DNA of 64,000 bases from Myxococcota bacterium (GCA_022447545.1 JAKVBI010000002.1:19566-83565), one strand, 5' to 3'; shown: positions 8,929-18,550, counted from the stretch's first letter. The notes: a model not told the origin generated them from the sequence alone. Translations and numbers: made by a program.

Positions 8929-10272
8929 ATGTCCGACCCGTTGACCACACACGCCGATGCCGACTACTCCGACAAGCGCTACCTCGTGATTTCTGGCGAT
9001 TGCCACGCCGGTCCGCCGCTCCCGGGCTTCGCCCCGTACTTGGATCCCGCCTATCGGGACGACTTCTCCGCCTACTGCCGGGCCCGCCCCAACGCCGAGG
9101 CCGCCGCCGCTGCCCTCCAGGGCGACTTCGAGATGATCGCCAAGGGCCTCGAGGCCTTCATGCGAATGCAGGGTGCGAGTGAAGAGGCCGCGCACAGCTT
9201 CTCCAGCCGGGCATCGAGGCTGACCGCCGGGTTGTTCGACTCGAAGATCCGCAACGAGTGCCTCGACGAAGAGGGCATCGCGGCAGAGGTCATCTACACC
9301 GACGGCTTCATCGACAACCACCCGCCGTACACCGACCTGATGGCAAGCAGCGATACCAGCCGCATGATCGGAAGCCAGGGCTGGTCCCATGAACTGCGAA
9401 TCGCAGGCGCCCGGGCCTACAACCGCTGGCTCGCAGAATTCTGTGGCGAAAGCCCGGAACGTCGGGCCGGCGCCGTACTCCTGCCACCGGCCGCTGACGT
9501 CGATGCCGTTGTGACCGAGATGCAGATCGCACGCGCGGAGGGATTGCGCGGCGGATTCCTCGTGCCTCCCCTAGGCGACGGCCTGCCCGGCTATCACGAC
9601 CCCCACTACGATCCGATCTGGAGTGCCGCCGTCGACCTCGGAGCCCCCATCGCCGTCCACGGCGGAAACGGGCGAGCCGCCGACGCGTTTCACACCTATG
9701 GGACCGAGGAACCTCTAGCCTCGGTGTTCCACTTCACGGAGTGCGGATTCTTCGACCGGCGACCGCTGTGGTTCTTCATCTGGGGCGGTGTCCTCGAGCG
9801 CTTCCCGGAGCTTCGGCTGGTCTTCGCCGAAGGCCTGGCCCACTGGGTCCCCCAGGAACTACAACGCCTGGACGAGATGTACGACATGTGGAACCTACAG
9901 ATGCTGCGCGATCAACTGTCCCTCCGCCCCAGCGAATACTGGCAGCGCAACTGCGCCATCACGGCGACCTTCATCTCCCGGGCCGAAGCAGAGATGCGCC
10001 ACGAGATCCACGTCCCCAACCTTTTATGGGGCTCCGACTATCCCCACCCGGAAGGCACCTGGCCCTACACCGAGCACTGCCTGCAACACGCCTTCTGGGG
10101 AGTGCCGGAAATTGAAACCCGCAGCATCCTCGGCACCAGTGCCGCTGACCTCTACGGCTTCGACTCGGACGCCCTGCAGCCTCTCGTTGAACGCATCGGA
10201 CCCATGCCCGCAACCGTGGCCCGCCGCCCGGGGCAACCGCCGGCCGACTACCTCGGCATGGGGATGCGCTGA
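8929..10272 (+). CDS. amidohydrolase-2 family metal-dependent TIM-barrel hydrolase
   Basis: A 447-residue member of the amidohydrolase-2 family, longer than its two neighbours because of an insertion around residues 45-105 and a C-terminal tail. The first strand has VISGDCHAGPP, and the last barrel strand has WGSDYPHPEG at about residue 367, the conserved metal/catalytic Asp-His site. It follows AAGGAAG with a short spacer to the ATG. It heads a likely three-gene unit with the membrane protein (10323) and the cupin (10970). It probably acts on a cyclic or aromatic acid, but the substrate is unknown. Confidence 0.85.
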   Translation: MSDPLTTHADADYSDKRYLVISGDCHAGPPLPGFAPYLDPAYRDDFSAYCRARPNAEAAAAALQGDFEMIAKGLEAFMRMQGASEEAAHSFSSRASRLTAGLFDSKIRNECLDEEGIAAEVIYTDGFIDNHPPYTDLMASSDTSRMIGSQGWSHELRIAGARAYNRWLAEFCGESPERRAGAVLLPPAADVDAVVTEMQIARAEGLRGGFLVPPLGDGLPGYHDPHYDPIWSAAVDLGAPIAVHGGNGRAADAFHTYGTEEPLASVFHFTECGFFDRRPLWFFIWGGVLERFPELRLVFAEGLAHWVPQELQRLDEMYDMWNLQMLRDQLSLRPSEYWQRNCAITATFISRAEAEMRHEIHVPNLLWGSDYPHPEGTWPYTEHCLQHAFWGVPEIETRSILGTSAADLYGFDSDALQPLVERIGPMPATVARRPGQPPADYLGMGMR

Positions 10273-10322
10273 AGCAACCCAGGACATCCGGGCAGATTGC
10301 CAGCCCGAGTGGGGACGAAAGA

Positions 10323-10865
10323 ATGGAACGACGACGACTCTGGATCATCTGGATCAACCTGCTCGGCGGCGCAGCCGTACTGGGCTCCTACGCGTGGGGA
10401 TTCCTGAGCCAGCCCGTAGCCATGAGCAGCCTGTGGGGAGGCATCCCCGAGAGCGCCCGCACCCTGTACACACTCAACATGTTCCTCGCAGCCGGCGGCT
10501 ACTTCTTCTTCACCCCCTATCTCGTGTTCGGCCTGTCTACCACGGACACGCGAATTGCCGGCCGCTTCGACTTCACCGCCTTCATCGCCCTGTACGTTGC
10601 AATTCTGGTGCCTTCGGCCCTCTGGCTTCCCTTCATGGCGTGGCTGATCGAATCGCCCGGGCCCATGCTGTGGGGCGCGATCCGGCTGGTCCTCACACTG
10701 GTGGCGATGGGCTCCCTCGGGCTGGTATTCGCCATCTACAAGCTGGACACCGACTGGACGCGAGGCCGCATCGCCGCGCTGGTGGGTCTCGTGCCGTTCT
10801 GCCTCCAGACCGTTGTACTCGACGCCGTCGTCTGGCCCGCCCACTTCACCCTCCCACCCGACTGA
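10323..10865 (+). CDS. integral membrane protein, about five transmembrane segments
   Basis: The 180-residue protein is almost entirely hydrophobic helices: WIIWINLLGGAAVLGSYAWG, TLNMFLAAGGYFFFTPYLVF, FTAFIALYVAILVPSALWL, LVLTLVAMGSLGLVFAIY and IAALVGLVPFCLQTVVL. The termini are short and polar. I do not recognise a named family. It lies 50 bases after the amidohydrolase and 104 before the cupin, in the same direction, so co-transcription is likely. No transport or enzymatic motif is visible. Confidence 0.75.
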   Translation: MERRRLWIIWINLLGGAAVLGSYAWGFLSQPVAMSSLWGGIPESARTLYTLNMFLAAGGYFFFTPYLVFGLSTTDTRIAGRFDFTAFIALYVAILVPSALWLPFMAWLIESPGPMLWGAIRLVLTLVAMGSLGLVFAIYKLDTDWTRGRIAALVGLVPFCLQTVVLDAVVWPAHFTLPPD

Positions 10866-10969
10866 CGGACGACTACGCGCAGAAAAGAGCACTCCGCGAT
10901 TGATCGTTCCCCGCGGTGATAGGCTCTGTGGGGGCGAGCCCTCTCCCAACAGAGGACGGAGGTGAAAGC

Positions 10970-11359
10970 ATGTGCAAACCGACGGTCTTCAAGCTCGACC
11001 AACTCGACTGGGTGGACGAGCGATCCCAGCCCAATCGTGCCCCCGAAGCCGTGTTGGCCGAGGCCGAGCGGATGGGGGCGCGGCGCAAGCATCTCGCTCG
11101 CGGGCAGAGTGGCTACTACTCGGAGTACACAACCATGCCGCCGGGTTTCGTGGTACCCGGCCACAGACACGACCACGACGAGCTGTTCATCCTGCTGACA
11201 GGAAGCTGCACGCTGACGATGGGCGATGAGACCGTCGAGCTGTCGGCACGCGACTCGGCGGCTCTGTCCGCCGGGGTCGAGTACGGCTTCACGGTGGGCC
11301 CCGCCGGCATCGAGTTCATGGTGGTCCGGCCAGGTGCCGCTCGCGCCGACTTCGACTGA
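10970..11359 (+). CDS. small cupin-domain protein
   Basis: A 129-residue single-cupin protein. The start is the ATG preceded by GGAGGTGAAAGC; the frame extends upstream but the extension has no conserved features. The first cupin motif is clear (VVPGHRHDHDELFILLTG, with the metal-ligand histidines and Glu), as is the strand LTMGDETVELSARDSAAL. The second motif is degenerate, ending EFMVVRPG without the usual His. Small cupins of this kind act as metal-dependent dioxygenases, isomerases or sensors; none can be chosen here. It converges on the P450 gene with only 15 bases between the stops. Confidence 0.8.
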   Translation: MCKPTVFKLDQLDWVDERSQPNRAPEAVLAEAERMGARRKHLARGQSGYYSEYTTMPPGFVVPGHRHDHDELFILLTGSCTLTMGDETVELSARDSAALSAGVEYGFTVGPAGIEFMVVRPGAARADFD

Positions 11360-11374
11360 TCGACGAATCCCCCC

Positions 11375-12550
11375 TCACACGTGAATCGGCACCACCGCAA
11401 AGCCATGGTGCATCTCCGAGCGCAAGGGCACGATGTGCTCGGTATCGATCTCGTACTCGGGAAAACGCGCCAGCAATTCTTCCAACATCACGCGTGCCTC
11501 GAGCCGGGCGACGTGAGATCCGATGCACATGTGGATCCCGGAGCCGAAGGATGCGATGCGCGGAGCACGCCGGTGGATGTCGAAACGGTCGGGATCAGGG
11601 AACTCGCGTTCGTCCCGGTTGGCCGACGCATACAGGAACAGAATTCCCTGGCCGGCACGCATCCGCTGGCCGTGAAGTTCGAGATCGCGAGCGAGGCGAC
11701 GGCCGAGCATCTGGGTCGGCATGTCGTAGCGCAGGGTCTCCTGAATCGCGTCGGGAATCAGCGCCGGGCTCGAGGCCACCTCGGCGCGTTGCTCGGGGTG
11801 CTCCCAAAGGCGATAGACGAGCTTGGCGAAAACTCGAGGCAGCGTCTCGGTCGCTCCGGTGACGAGTAGGAAGAGATGTGAGGCCATGTGCTCATCTGAA
11901 AGCGAACTGCCCGGCTCCGCAGCTCGGAAGGCCTGGCAGACGTCACTCCACGCACCGTCTGCCCCTCGGCGCCGGCGGCTGAACTCGGTGAGATAGTCGA
12001 GCATTTTCTGGTAGGCCTCGGTGCCGTCGTCGGAGGTCCCCTGAGGCTCGTCGGCCCGGGTGAAGAAACGAGTGACCAGATCCACCAGGTAGTCGGCATC
12101 CTCGATGGGCATCCCCAGCAACCGACACGAAACCCGAACCGTCACGTGGCTGGCGAGTTCCGCCACGACGTCGCCCGCCCCGCGGCTCGCCAGTCCCTCG
12201 AGGCAATCCCGGGTCATTTCACGAATGGGCGCCTCCAGGGACGCGACCCGTCCGGGTTTGAAGTGGTCCGCGATCAATGCGCGCATCTCGGTATGAGCCG
12301 CCGGATCCATGACGGCGATACTCGGCTGCATGCCCACGGTTTCGCCGAGCATCACCTGGGCGGGCGCCACCCCTCGTGTGGCCGTAAAGGACTTGCGATC
12401 ACTGCCCGCGTTCCACACATCGCTGAAACGCGAAAGGAACCAAGTGTCGTAGGCCTCGGCATAGTAGGCCGGTGCTTGGTCACGCAGTCGCCGGTAATGG
12501 GGATAGGGGTCTTCGATCACCTCAGGAGAGAACGGGTCGTAGCTCAGCAT
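11375..12550 (-). CDS. cytochrome P450 monooxygenase
   Basis: From the ATG at 12550 (preceded by GGGAGG) the protein is 391 residues, normal for a soluble bacterial P450. The heme-binding loop FGSGIHMCIG has its thiolate Cys near residue 342, the ETLR segment is the ExxR motif, and LLVTGATETLPRVF is the I-helix oxygen-activation segment. It would hydroxylate a hydrophobic substrate with electrons from a ferredoxin pair not encoded in this window. It lies 52 bases downstream of, and in line with, the amidohydrolase at 12603, so the two may act on one compound. A longer start inside that gene is open but less likely. Confidence 0.95.
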   Translation of the reverse strand: MLSYDPFSPEVIEDPYPHYRRLRDQAPAYYAEAYDTWFLSRFSDVWNAGSDRKSFTATRGVAPAQVMLGETVGMQPSIAVMDPAAHTEMRALIADHFKPGRVASLEAPIREMTRDCLEGLASRGAGDVVAELASHVTVRVSCRLLGMPIEDADYLVDLVTRFFTRADEPQGTSDDGTEAYQKMLDYLTEFSRRRRGADGAWSDVCQAFRAAEPGSSLSDEHMASHLFLLVTGATETLPRVFAKLVYRLWEHPEQRAEVASSPALIPDAIQETLRYDMPTQMLGRRLARDLELHGQRMRAGQGILFLYASANRDEREFPDPDRFDIHRRAPRIASFGSGIHMCIGSHVARLEARVMLEELLARFPEYEIDTEHIVPLRSEMHHGFAVVPIHV

Positions 12551-12602
12551 ATGCCCTCCCTCCCGGCCGATATCGAGCCGGGCTCTTGCACCCTGGAGTT
12601 CC

Positions 12603-13697
12603 TCAGAGCTGGTAGAGACTGGCGGCGTTGTCATGGAGGATCGCCTGCCGCTGGCTCGAGGTCATGGTGTTGGTCATCTCGGTGGCGATCTCCTGGCTCT
12701 CGGGATAAGTCCCGTCGCCGTGGGGAAAGTCGCTGGCCCACATCACCCGCTCGAGATTCAGACCGTCGAGTACGAGTTTCACGCTGTAATCGTCCTGGAA
12801 GGTCGCGTAGACGTTTTCCTTCAGGTATTCGCTGGGCTTTCTTTGAATGGCACCGGTCTCCATCCACCAGCGGTGACGCTCCCAGGCGTGGTCCATGCGA
12901 AAGCCGAAGTGAGGAATCCAACCCGCGTCGTTCTCCACCATGATCACCCGCAGTTCGGGGTTCCGCTCGAATACGGCTCCCAGGATCATCATGGTGATGA
13001 TGTTCTGGTTGCCGCGGATGGTCATGATCTGGTTGATGATGGCCGGTCCGCGGGCAGCACCGCCCATATCACCCCGGGTGGTGAGGATGTGGAAATTGAC
13101 GGGCAGGCCGTGGTCGATGCAAGCCTGCCAGAAGGGGTCGTAGCTGGGATGGTGGTAGTCCTCCACGAGAGGATCGCCACAGAGCATGACACCCTGGAAG
13201 CCCATCGCCTTGATCTGCTCCACCTCCTCGATGCCCTCTTCGATGGTGCGCACTGCCGCCATGCCGATTCCGATCAGACGCCGGGGGTCGGTGGAGCAGA
13301 ATTCCGCCAGCCAGCGGTTGTAGGCATCGAAACAGGCCTTCTTGTAGTCCCAGTCGGTGTGATTGCAAACCACCATCCCGACGCTGGGATACAAGACCTC
13401 CGCGAGAACGCCTTCTTCATCCTGAATGGCCAGGCGCGCCTTGGGGTCGTAACCGGCGGGGTGAAGTTCCTCCCACGGTACCGGTCGGTTCCACTTCTCC
13501 GGCGGAACGCCGGCGCGACAGAGCGACCCCATGGGCACCTTCAGATCGATGTTCGGAATTTCCATGTAGGCACCGATGTCACCGTCGTTGGCCGCCTGAG
13601 GGCGCTCACTGCGATACTTCGGATCGATCTGCTCATAACAGGCCTCCACCTCGCAGATGTGTGAATCGGCGGAAACCAGGCGGTGGGATTCGCTCAT
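12603..13697 (-). CDS. amidohydrolase-2 family metal-dependent TIM-barrel hydrolase
   Basis: The third amidohydrolase-2 paralog of the window, 364 residues. The N-terminal strand is LVSADSHICEVE and the C-terminal barrel strand is WASDFPHGDG at about residue 320, giving the Asp-His catalytic pair. Internal helices (YNRWLAEFCSTDPRRLIG) match the same positions in the paralog at 8929 (YNRWLAEFCGESPERRAG), so the two are clearly related. It is transcribed just before the P450 gene, and a shared pathway is likely. Confidence 0.9.
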   Translation of the reverse strand: MSESHRLVSADSHICEVEACYEQIDPKYRSERPQAANDGDIGAYMEIPNIDLKVPMGSLCRAGVPPEKWNRPVPWEELHPAGYDPKARLAIQDEEGVLAEVLYPSVGMVVCNHTDWDYKKACFDAYNRWLAEFCSTDPRRLIGIGMAAVRTIEEGIEEVEQIKAMGFQGVMLCGDPLVEDYHHPSYDPFWQACIDHGLPVNFHILTTRGDMGGAARGPAIINQIMTIRGNQNIITMMILGAVFERNPELRVIMVENDAGWIPHFGFRMDHAWERHRWWMETGAIQRKPSEYLKENVYATFQDDYSVKLVLDGLNLERVMWASDFPHGDGTYPESQEIATEMTNTMTSSQRQAILHDNAASLYQL

Positions 13698-13795
13698 CTA
13701 GAACTCCTCGTTGGGTTACGGCTCCACCCTAAGGTGCCGGAAGAATCGGTGCAAGCGACACCGCGGGAAAGCTCCGTCCGCGAGCGCGGCTCCCC

Positions 13796-15154
13796 TCAGG
13801 CACCCGGGGAACGGGTGCCCACGGCAGGTCCGGCTGCGCGACCCACCGGCCCACGCCACAGGAAATAGATGAGCCCCGCAAAGAGCAACAACGCTCCCCC
13901 GAGCCCCAACAGCACCGCAAATTCCAGGAAGAACTCGAGGCGTGTGGTCTGGGTCTGGAAGAGATCCTTGTAGAGTTGGATCAACACGCTGCCCGTGTAA
14001 CCCGTCGCATCCGCCAGATAGATGGTGAACACCGCAGTGCTGGTGACTCGCGTGTAGCCGATCATGCGGTCGAAAAGCACTGAGTTGTAGGGAACGTATG
14101 CGAGATAGGAACCGAAGCCCGTGGCCACCATCCAGGCGATGGGGCCAATGGCTCCCTCGCGGAGAAGCCAGGTACTTCCGGCCAGTGTCAACAGACCCGT
14201 GATCATCAACACGAATGCCGCAATCAACCCATTGCGGTTGTCTCGAATCCACGTCAGGGCTGCCACGCAGACCATGACCCCAATGCCCACGGGAACCTCC
14301 GAGCGGGTGAACACCGCCGCCGTGCCCGCCTGGCCGAGTTCGCGAAACAAGTCGATCCCATAGTTGTCCCGGTAATCGCGAAACGCGGTGAGCATCAGGT
14401 AGACGACGATCAGCATCACGAGCCCGGGCAGAAACGTTCGCAGGAAGGCCAGCCGGTCTTCCCGCCCCATGGGAACCCGTTTCGTCCTCAACTCCGCTTC
14501 CTCGTGAGTGGGTTGTGGAAGTTGATGCAGGAGCCAGGCGAAGAGTGCGAAGGCGGGCAAGAAGAGCAGACCTGTCAGAGCGGGCATCGCGAACTCGCCC
14601 ACGCCATGGGAAGACATGAGCCAACGCCCGACATCCTTGACGACCCCGCTCGAGACGATGAACGAGCACGACAGAGCTACGAGGATGAAGTCTGAGGTAC
14701 GTCGACCCTCGAGGTACGAAACGCACAGCCCCCACACCATTCCCAGCGGCAGCCCGTTGGCAAAGATTGCCAGCAACTTCCAGGGGCCGGGCAGCCAGGC
14801 GAAGAGAACCAGAGCGGCGAACGCCGCACCGATCAAACCGAGGTTCCAGCGCAGGCGACGATCAGGACCGATCTCACTGCAGATGCGGATTCCGGCGAAC
14901 TTGGAGAGCGTGTAGCCGATGAGCTGACTCAACACAAAGGCCGTCTTGGCCGTCAGGTCACCCGTCAGAAAGTCCACATCTTCGTAGCTTGCCGCCGCAA
15001 AGGGCTTGCGGAACGCGTACATGCAGAAGTAGGTCGCGAACGCCACCGTCCCCGCGTACACGGAGAACACGGGCGCCGAGGCCCCCGAGAGCCAACGCGT
15101 CAGTGCTCCCCGTCTTGTCGCGGACCCAGGCTCCATCGCGGCGCCCATCCCCAA
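13796..15154 (-). CDS. DUF5690 family MFS-like membrane transporter
   Basis: A 452-residue protein with about 12 hydrophobic helices and the YFCMYAFRKPFAAASYED segment that typifies DUF5690, a branch of the major facilitator superfamily. Examples of helices are LIGAAFAALVLFAWLPG, AMPALTGLLFLPAFALFAWL and LEFFLEFAVLLGLGGALLL. The cytoplasmic loop between the two halves is charged (EEAELRTKRVPMGREDR). Substrate is unknown; these proteins often sit beside sulfatases or sugar genes, but here it stands alone. It is divergent from the hybrid kinase, with 312 bases between their starts. Confidence 0.85.
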   Translation of the reverse strand: MGMGAAMEPGSATRRGALTRWLSGASAPVFSVYAGTVAFATYFCMYAFRKPFAAASYEDVDFLTGDLTAKTAFVLSQLIGYTLSKFAGIRICSEIGPDRRLRWNLGLIGAAFAALVLFAWLPGPWKLLAIFANGLPLGMVWGLCVSYLEGRRTSDFILVALSCSFIVSSGVVKDVGRWLMSSHGVGEFAMPALTGLLFLPAFALFAWLLHQLPQPTHEEAELRTKRVPMGREDRLAFLRTFLPGLVMLIVVYLMLTAFRDYRDNYGIDLFRELGQAGTAAVFTRSEVPVGIGVMVCVAALTWIRDNRNGLIAAFVLMITGLLTLAGSTWLLREGAIGPIAWMVATGFGSYLAYVPYNSVLFDRMIGYTRVTSTAVFTIYLADATGYTGSVLIQLYKDLFQTQTTRLEFFLEFAVLLGLGGALLLFAGLIYFLWRGPVGRAAGPAVGTRSPGA

Positions 15155-15256
15155 GCCTCCCGAATCCCGGCGGCGCCTGGACGGCTCATGCCCCAGCCGG
15201 GTGAGGGCCGCAGCATAGGGGCTCGGAGCTCAACCGGCCCATCCCGCACCCTCCGA

Positions 15257-15289
15257 ACGTTTTCGTACGCAACGACCGTTCGAAAACGT
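15257..15289. promoter_or_regulatory. inverted repeat, candidate enhancer-binding-protein site
   Basis: Perfect nine-base arms ACGTTTTCG (15257-15265) and CGAAAACGT (15281-15289) are separated by 15 bases. The centre lies about 70 bases upstream of the GG of the sigma-54-type element, a usual place for an activator upstream site. The arms could also form a hairpin. Confidence 0.5.
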
Positions 15290-15339
15290 CCAGTTTGGGC
15301 CGGAGTCTTCCCTGGCGGCCCTGCGCAGCACGCAAGAAC

Positions 15340-15354
15340 TGGCATGCAGTTTGC
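15340..15354 (+). promoter_or_regulatory. sigma-54 (-24/-12) type promoter
   Basis: The sequence TGGCATGCAGTTTGC matches the consensus TGGCAYRNNNNTTGC at every defined base, with the invariant GG and GC ten bases apart. Transcription would start near 15366, about 100 bases before the hybrid kinase start. Only the base after TTGC (G instead of A/T) departs from the extended consensus. Confidence 0.65.
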
Positions 15355-15466
15355 GTGGATGAAGGGACATTTGCCGGTCGCTGAAGACTCGGCATCCGCG
15401 GAAACGTGTGTGTTTGGATCTCCACCCCCGGCCATTGATTCGGTCTGGAAGGGGAACTGAGCCCCC

Positions 15467-18400
15467 GTGCAGGAGCCTTTTCTCGACATGGACAATCTGA
15501 ACACCGTCAGGCTGGTTTTACTCCTCTGGTGTCTGAGCCTCTGCCTCTTCATTGCCATTCGTCCCCCGCCAGGGCGCATCGGACAGAGTCTACGGACCGT
15601 GCTCATGCTGGGGGCATGCTGGGTGGGCGGTGACCTGATGCGTGCCAACGCCGAGAGTTTCACGGCCGCAAACCTGGCCCTCACAGTCACCTACACCGGT
15701 ATCCTGTGGCTCCCACCCAACCTCATCCTACTGGCGTTGCGCTTCAGTAGACAGCTCGAGCGTCCGTTGCCAACGGCGTTTCGGAAACTGGTGAAGGTTG
15801 GGTTCTACGTCTCAGCAGTACTGTGGATCGCGCTCGTTACCAATCCCCTACATTGGAAATTTGCCGTCCCCCAGTTGGGTGCCCGGGAAATCCACGGCCC
15901 GATCTGGGCAATCCAGGCGTGGATCGGCAATCTGACCAGTTTGGTCGCCATGACACTCTACGTGTACCTGTGGCGGCGGCTCCCCGATGCCGTTGCGAGA
16001 CGGCAAGTGATTTGTGTGATGACCGCGGCCATGCTCCCCACCCTTGGCGGGCTCATCTACGTACTGACCCCAACGCCCCTTCCACTCAATCCATCGATTC
16101 TCGGGATCGCTCTTGGAAGCTGGATGTTCGTGGTCGGTATCCGGCGCAGCCAGCTGCTCTCGCTGCTCCCGTCGGTGATGTCCGAGGTCATCACACACCA
16201 TTCCGATGGTCTGGTGCTGGTGGATTCCTCCGGCCACCTCATCCACGCCAATCCGGCCGCTGATCACTTCGTCGAACAGCGGAAGATACAGGCGGGCGGC
16301 TCCTTCTATGAACTCATCACGAAGGATCTCTGGACTCACGCCGACCCATCCACCCACGTCGATGCCTCGCAGTTCGCTCGATGGGTCAACGGTTTCGATG
16401 ATGGCCACCCGGGCCCACGGCGCTACCGGCTCATCTCGGGCGTCAGCCGAATCATCGAAATCGAAGCAACCTCCATTCCGAATCGACAGGGAGGGAACAT
16501 TTGTCACTGCCTGCGACTGCGAGACATTACCGAGCCCATGCTCGTCGAAGCAGCCATCCGGCTCAGTGAATCCCGCTACCGAGCCCTCGTCGAAACCTCG
16601 AACGATCTGATCTGGTCCCTGAACACCCAAGGCCAGATCACCTTCGTGAACGCCGCGGCGCAACGATTCTTCGGACGACCTCCCGAGGATATGATTGGCC
16701 ACGCCATCGGCGAATTCATGAGCGAGTTCGAATGGAAGCGAGTACGCAAGCAGACATCCAAGGTTCTGGGCAAGGGTCTCGTGGCTTCTCTCGAGATCAC
16801 CCTGCCCCACCGAGACGGATCGACGGTCGACCTTGGCGTTAGCCTTCTTCCAATCGTCAACCGAGACGGCACCCATCAGGGTGTAATGGGAACTGCTTGG
16901 AACACGCTGGAGCGTTCACGGATAGAGGCCCGGCTGCAAAAGAGTGAAGAGCGCTACCAAAACATGATCCGCGAATCCCATGTCGGCGTACTGATCGTGA
17001 TTGGCTCCAAGATCGTCTTCAGCAATCCGGCCGTCACCCGGATCACCGGTTACAACGCCCAAGAATTGCGAACCCTTCCTGCCATCGAACTAATCCACCC
17101 AGATGATCGGTCTCGACTTCTGAAACTCGAGCGCGAGCGAGCGCAAGAACAGAGTTCTCCACAGATCTACGAAGCGAAGCTCTCGTTCAAAGATGGAACA
17201 TCGCGCTGGGTGGAGATTGCCGCCCACGAAGCCGAGTTCGAAGGGGACAATGCGGTGATGATCCAGATGATCGACATCACCCAACGCATCAACGCCGAAG
17301 AGGAGCGGGTCGCTCTCGAACATCAGATCCGCCAGTCCCAGAAACTCGAAGCCGTAGGCACATTGTCTGGTGGCATCGCACACGATTTCAACAACATGCT
17401 CACAGGCATTCTTGGCAATATCGAGCTTGCCCGAAGCCAACTCCCTGTGGGTTCCTTGGTGCACTCAGATCTGAACGAAGCGGAGCGCAGCGCCCAACGA
17501 GCTGCGGCCCTCACTCGCCAACTGCTGAGCTTCAGCCGTCAGGAAGCCTCAATCGTTGGCCCCGTGGATCTGCACGACCTGGTCGGCTCCACTGCTCAGA
17601 TGTTGCGCACCTTGTTGCCGGAAACCATCAGATTCCAAATCCATCTACCCGAAGATCTACCCGTCATAGAAGGCGACGCAGCACAACTCGAGCAGACCCT
17701 GGTCAACTTGGGAATCAATGCTCGAGACGCCATGCCGAAAGGTGGAGCCCTGGAAATCGCTGTGCATACTGAAACATTCGACGCCAAGGAAGCAGCGCGC
17801 GGTCCAAAACGTCGCGAGGGGACTTTCGTATGCATATCGGTCTGCGATAACGGAGAAGGCATCGATCCAGATTCCATAGAGAGAATCTTCGATCCTTTCT
17901 TCACCACTAAAGAACCTGACAAGGGAACGGGCTTGGGACTGACCATGGTCTACAGCTGTGCTGAAGCTCACGGCGGCTGGGTCAGCGTTGACAGCGACCT
18001 CGGGCGGGGCACGAAATTCCAAATCTACATCCCGAAGAATGTCACGCATCGGAAGACATCACCGAATTCGAGCGACTCCCCAACCCCGGCCCGATTCGAG
18101 ACCCTCCTGATGGTGGATGACGCCCAGAGCGTGCTCGATGTGGGCCGTCGGCTCCTCGAGAAAGCTGGCCACCGAGTGTTCACAGCGTCGAATGGTTTCG
18201 AAGCCGTCGAGCTTTACCGCCATCACGGCCATGAGATCGACGCCGTCATCACCGACCTCGTGATGCCGGAGATGGGAGGACGTGACCTGCTCCGCGCGCT
18301 CCGCGATGAAGGGGCGTGCCTTCCCGTGATCGCCACCAGCGGTTACGCGTTCGGAATCGAACCAGACGAGTTGATCGTCGAAGGCTTCGCTGCAGTGATC

Positions 18401-18550
18401 CCCAAACCGTTCCACATGGCCGATCTCACCCAAGCCATCGAGGAGATCTTCGGCGAGCCTTCTCAGCACCCCGAGATGGCCATCAAACAGTCGCTCACGA
18501 GATGCGAGACCGACAACCTACTGGCAAGCACGCGCTGGAGTTCTCCCTGA
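15467..18550 (+). CDS. 7TM-PAS hybrid sensor histidine kinase
   Basis: A 1027-residue sensor. Residues 1-230 hold seven hydrophobic helices (VRLVLLLWCLSLCLFIAI to ILGIALGSWMFVVGI), the histidine-kinase N-terminal 7TM type. Three PAS domains follow (about 235-345, 365-480, 495-615; NAAAQRFFGRPPEDMIG, NPAVTRITGYNAQEL). The phosphoacceptor box is SGGIAHDFNNMLTG, the ATPase has NLGINARDAM, DNGEGI and GTGLGLTMVYS, and a C-terminal receiver (about 875-1000) has phosphoacceptor Asp in VITDLVMPEMGG and Lys in IPKPF. The start could be this GTG or the ATG at 15488. A sigma-54-type promoter precedes it. No DNA-binding partner is adjacent, so the output is unknown. Confidence 0.93.
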   Translation: MQEPFLDMDNLNTVRLVLLLWCLSLCLFIAIRPPPGRIGQSLRTVLMLGACWVGGDLMRANAESFTAANLALTVTYTGILWLPPNLILLALRFSRQLERPLPTAFRKLVKVGFYVSAVLWIALVTNPLHWKFAVPQLGAREIHGPIWAIQAWIGNLTSLVAMTLYVYLWRRLPDAVARRQVICVMTAAMLPTLGGLIYVLTPTPLPLNPSILGIALGSWMFVVGIRRSQLLSLLPSVMSEVITHHSDGLVLVDSSGHLIHANPAADHFVEQRKIQAGGSFYELITKDLWTHADPSTHVDASQFARWVNGFDDGHPGPRRYRLISGVSRIIEIEATSIPNRQGGNICHCLRLRDITEPMLVEAAIRLSESRYRALVETSNDLIWSLNTQGQITFVNAAAQRFFGRPPEDMIGHAIGEFMSEFEWKRVRKQTSKVLGKGLVASLEITLPHRDGSTVDLGVSLLPIVNRDGTHQGVMGTAWNTLERSRIEARLQKSEERYQNMIRESHVGVLIVIGSKIVFSNPAVTRITGYNAQELRTLPAIELIHPDDRSRLLKLERERAQEQSSPQIYEAKLSFKDGTSRWVEIAAHEAEFEGDNAVMIQMIDITQRINAEEERVALEHQIRQSQKLEAVGTLSGGIAHDFNNMLTGILGNIELARSQLPVGSLVHSDLNEAERSAQRAAALTRQLLSFSRQEASIVGPVDLHDLVGSTAQMLRTLLPETIRFQIHLPEDLPVIEGDAAQLEQTLVNLGINARDAMPKGGALEIAVHTETFDAKEAARGPKRREGTFVCISVCDNGEGIDPDSIERIFDPFFTTKEPDKGTGLGLTMVYSCAEAHGGWVSVDSDLGRGTKFQIYIPKNVTHRKTSPNSSDSPTPARFETLLMVDDAQSVLDVGRRLLEKAGHRVFTASNGFEAVELYRHHGHEIDAVITDLVMPEMGGRDLLRALRDEGACLPVIATSGYAFGIEPDELIVEGFAAVIPKPFHMADLTQAIEEIFGEPSQHPEMAIKQSLTRCETDNLLASTRWSSP

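Larger units (their letters stand above)
15155..15466. other. divergent regulatory region between transporter and hybrid kinase
   Basis: No gene is seen. The region holds a sigma-54-type promoter and an upstream inverted repeat, annotated separately, both placed to serve the hybrid kinase on the right. I see no comparable element for the transporter on the left. Confidence 0.6.
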
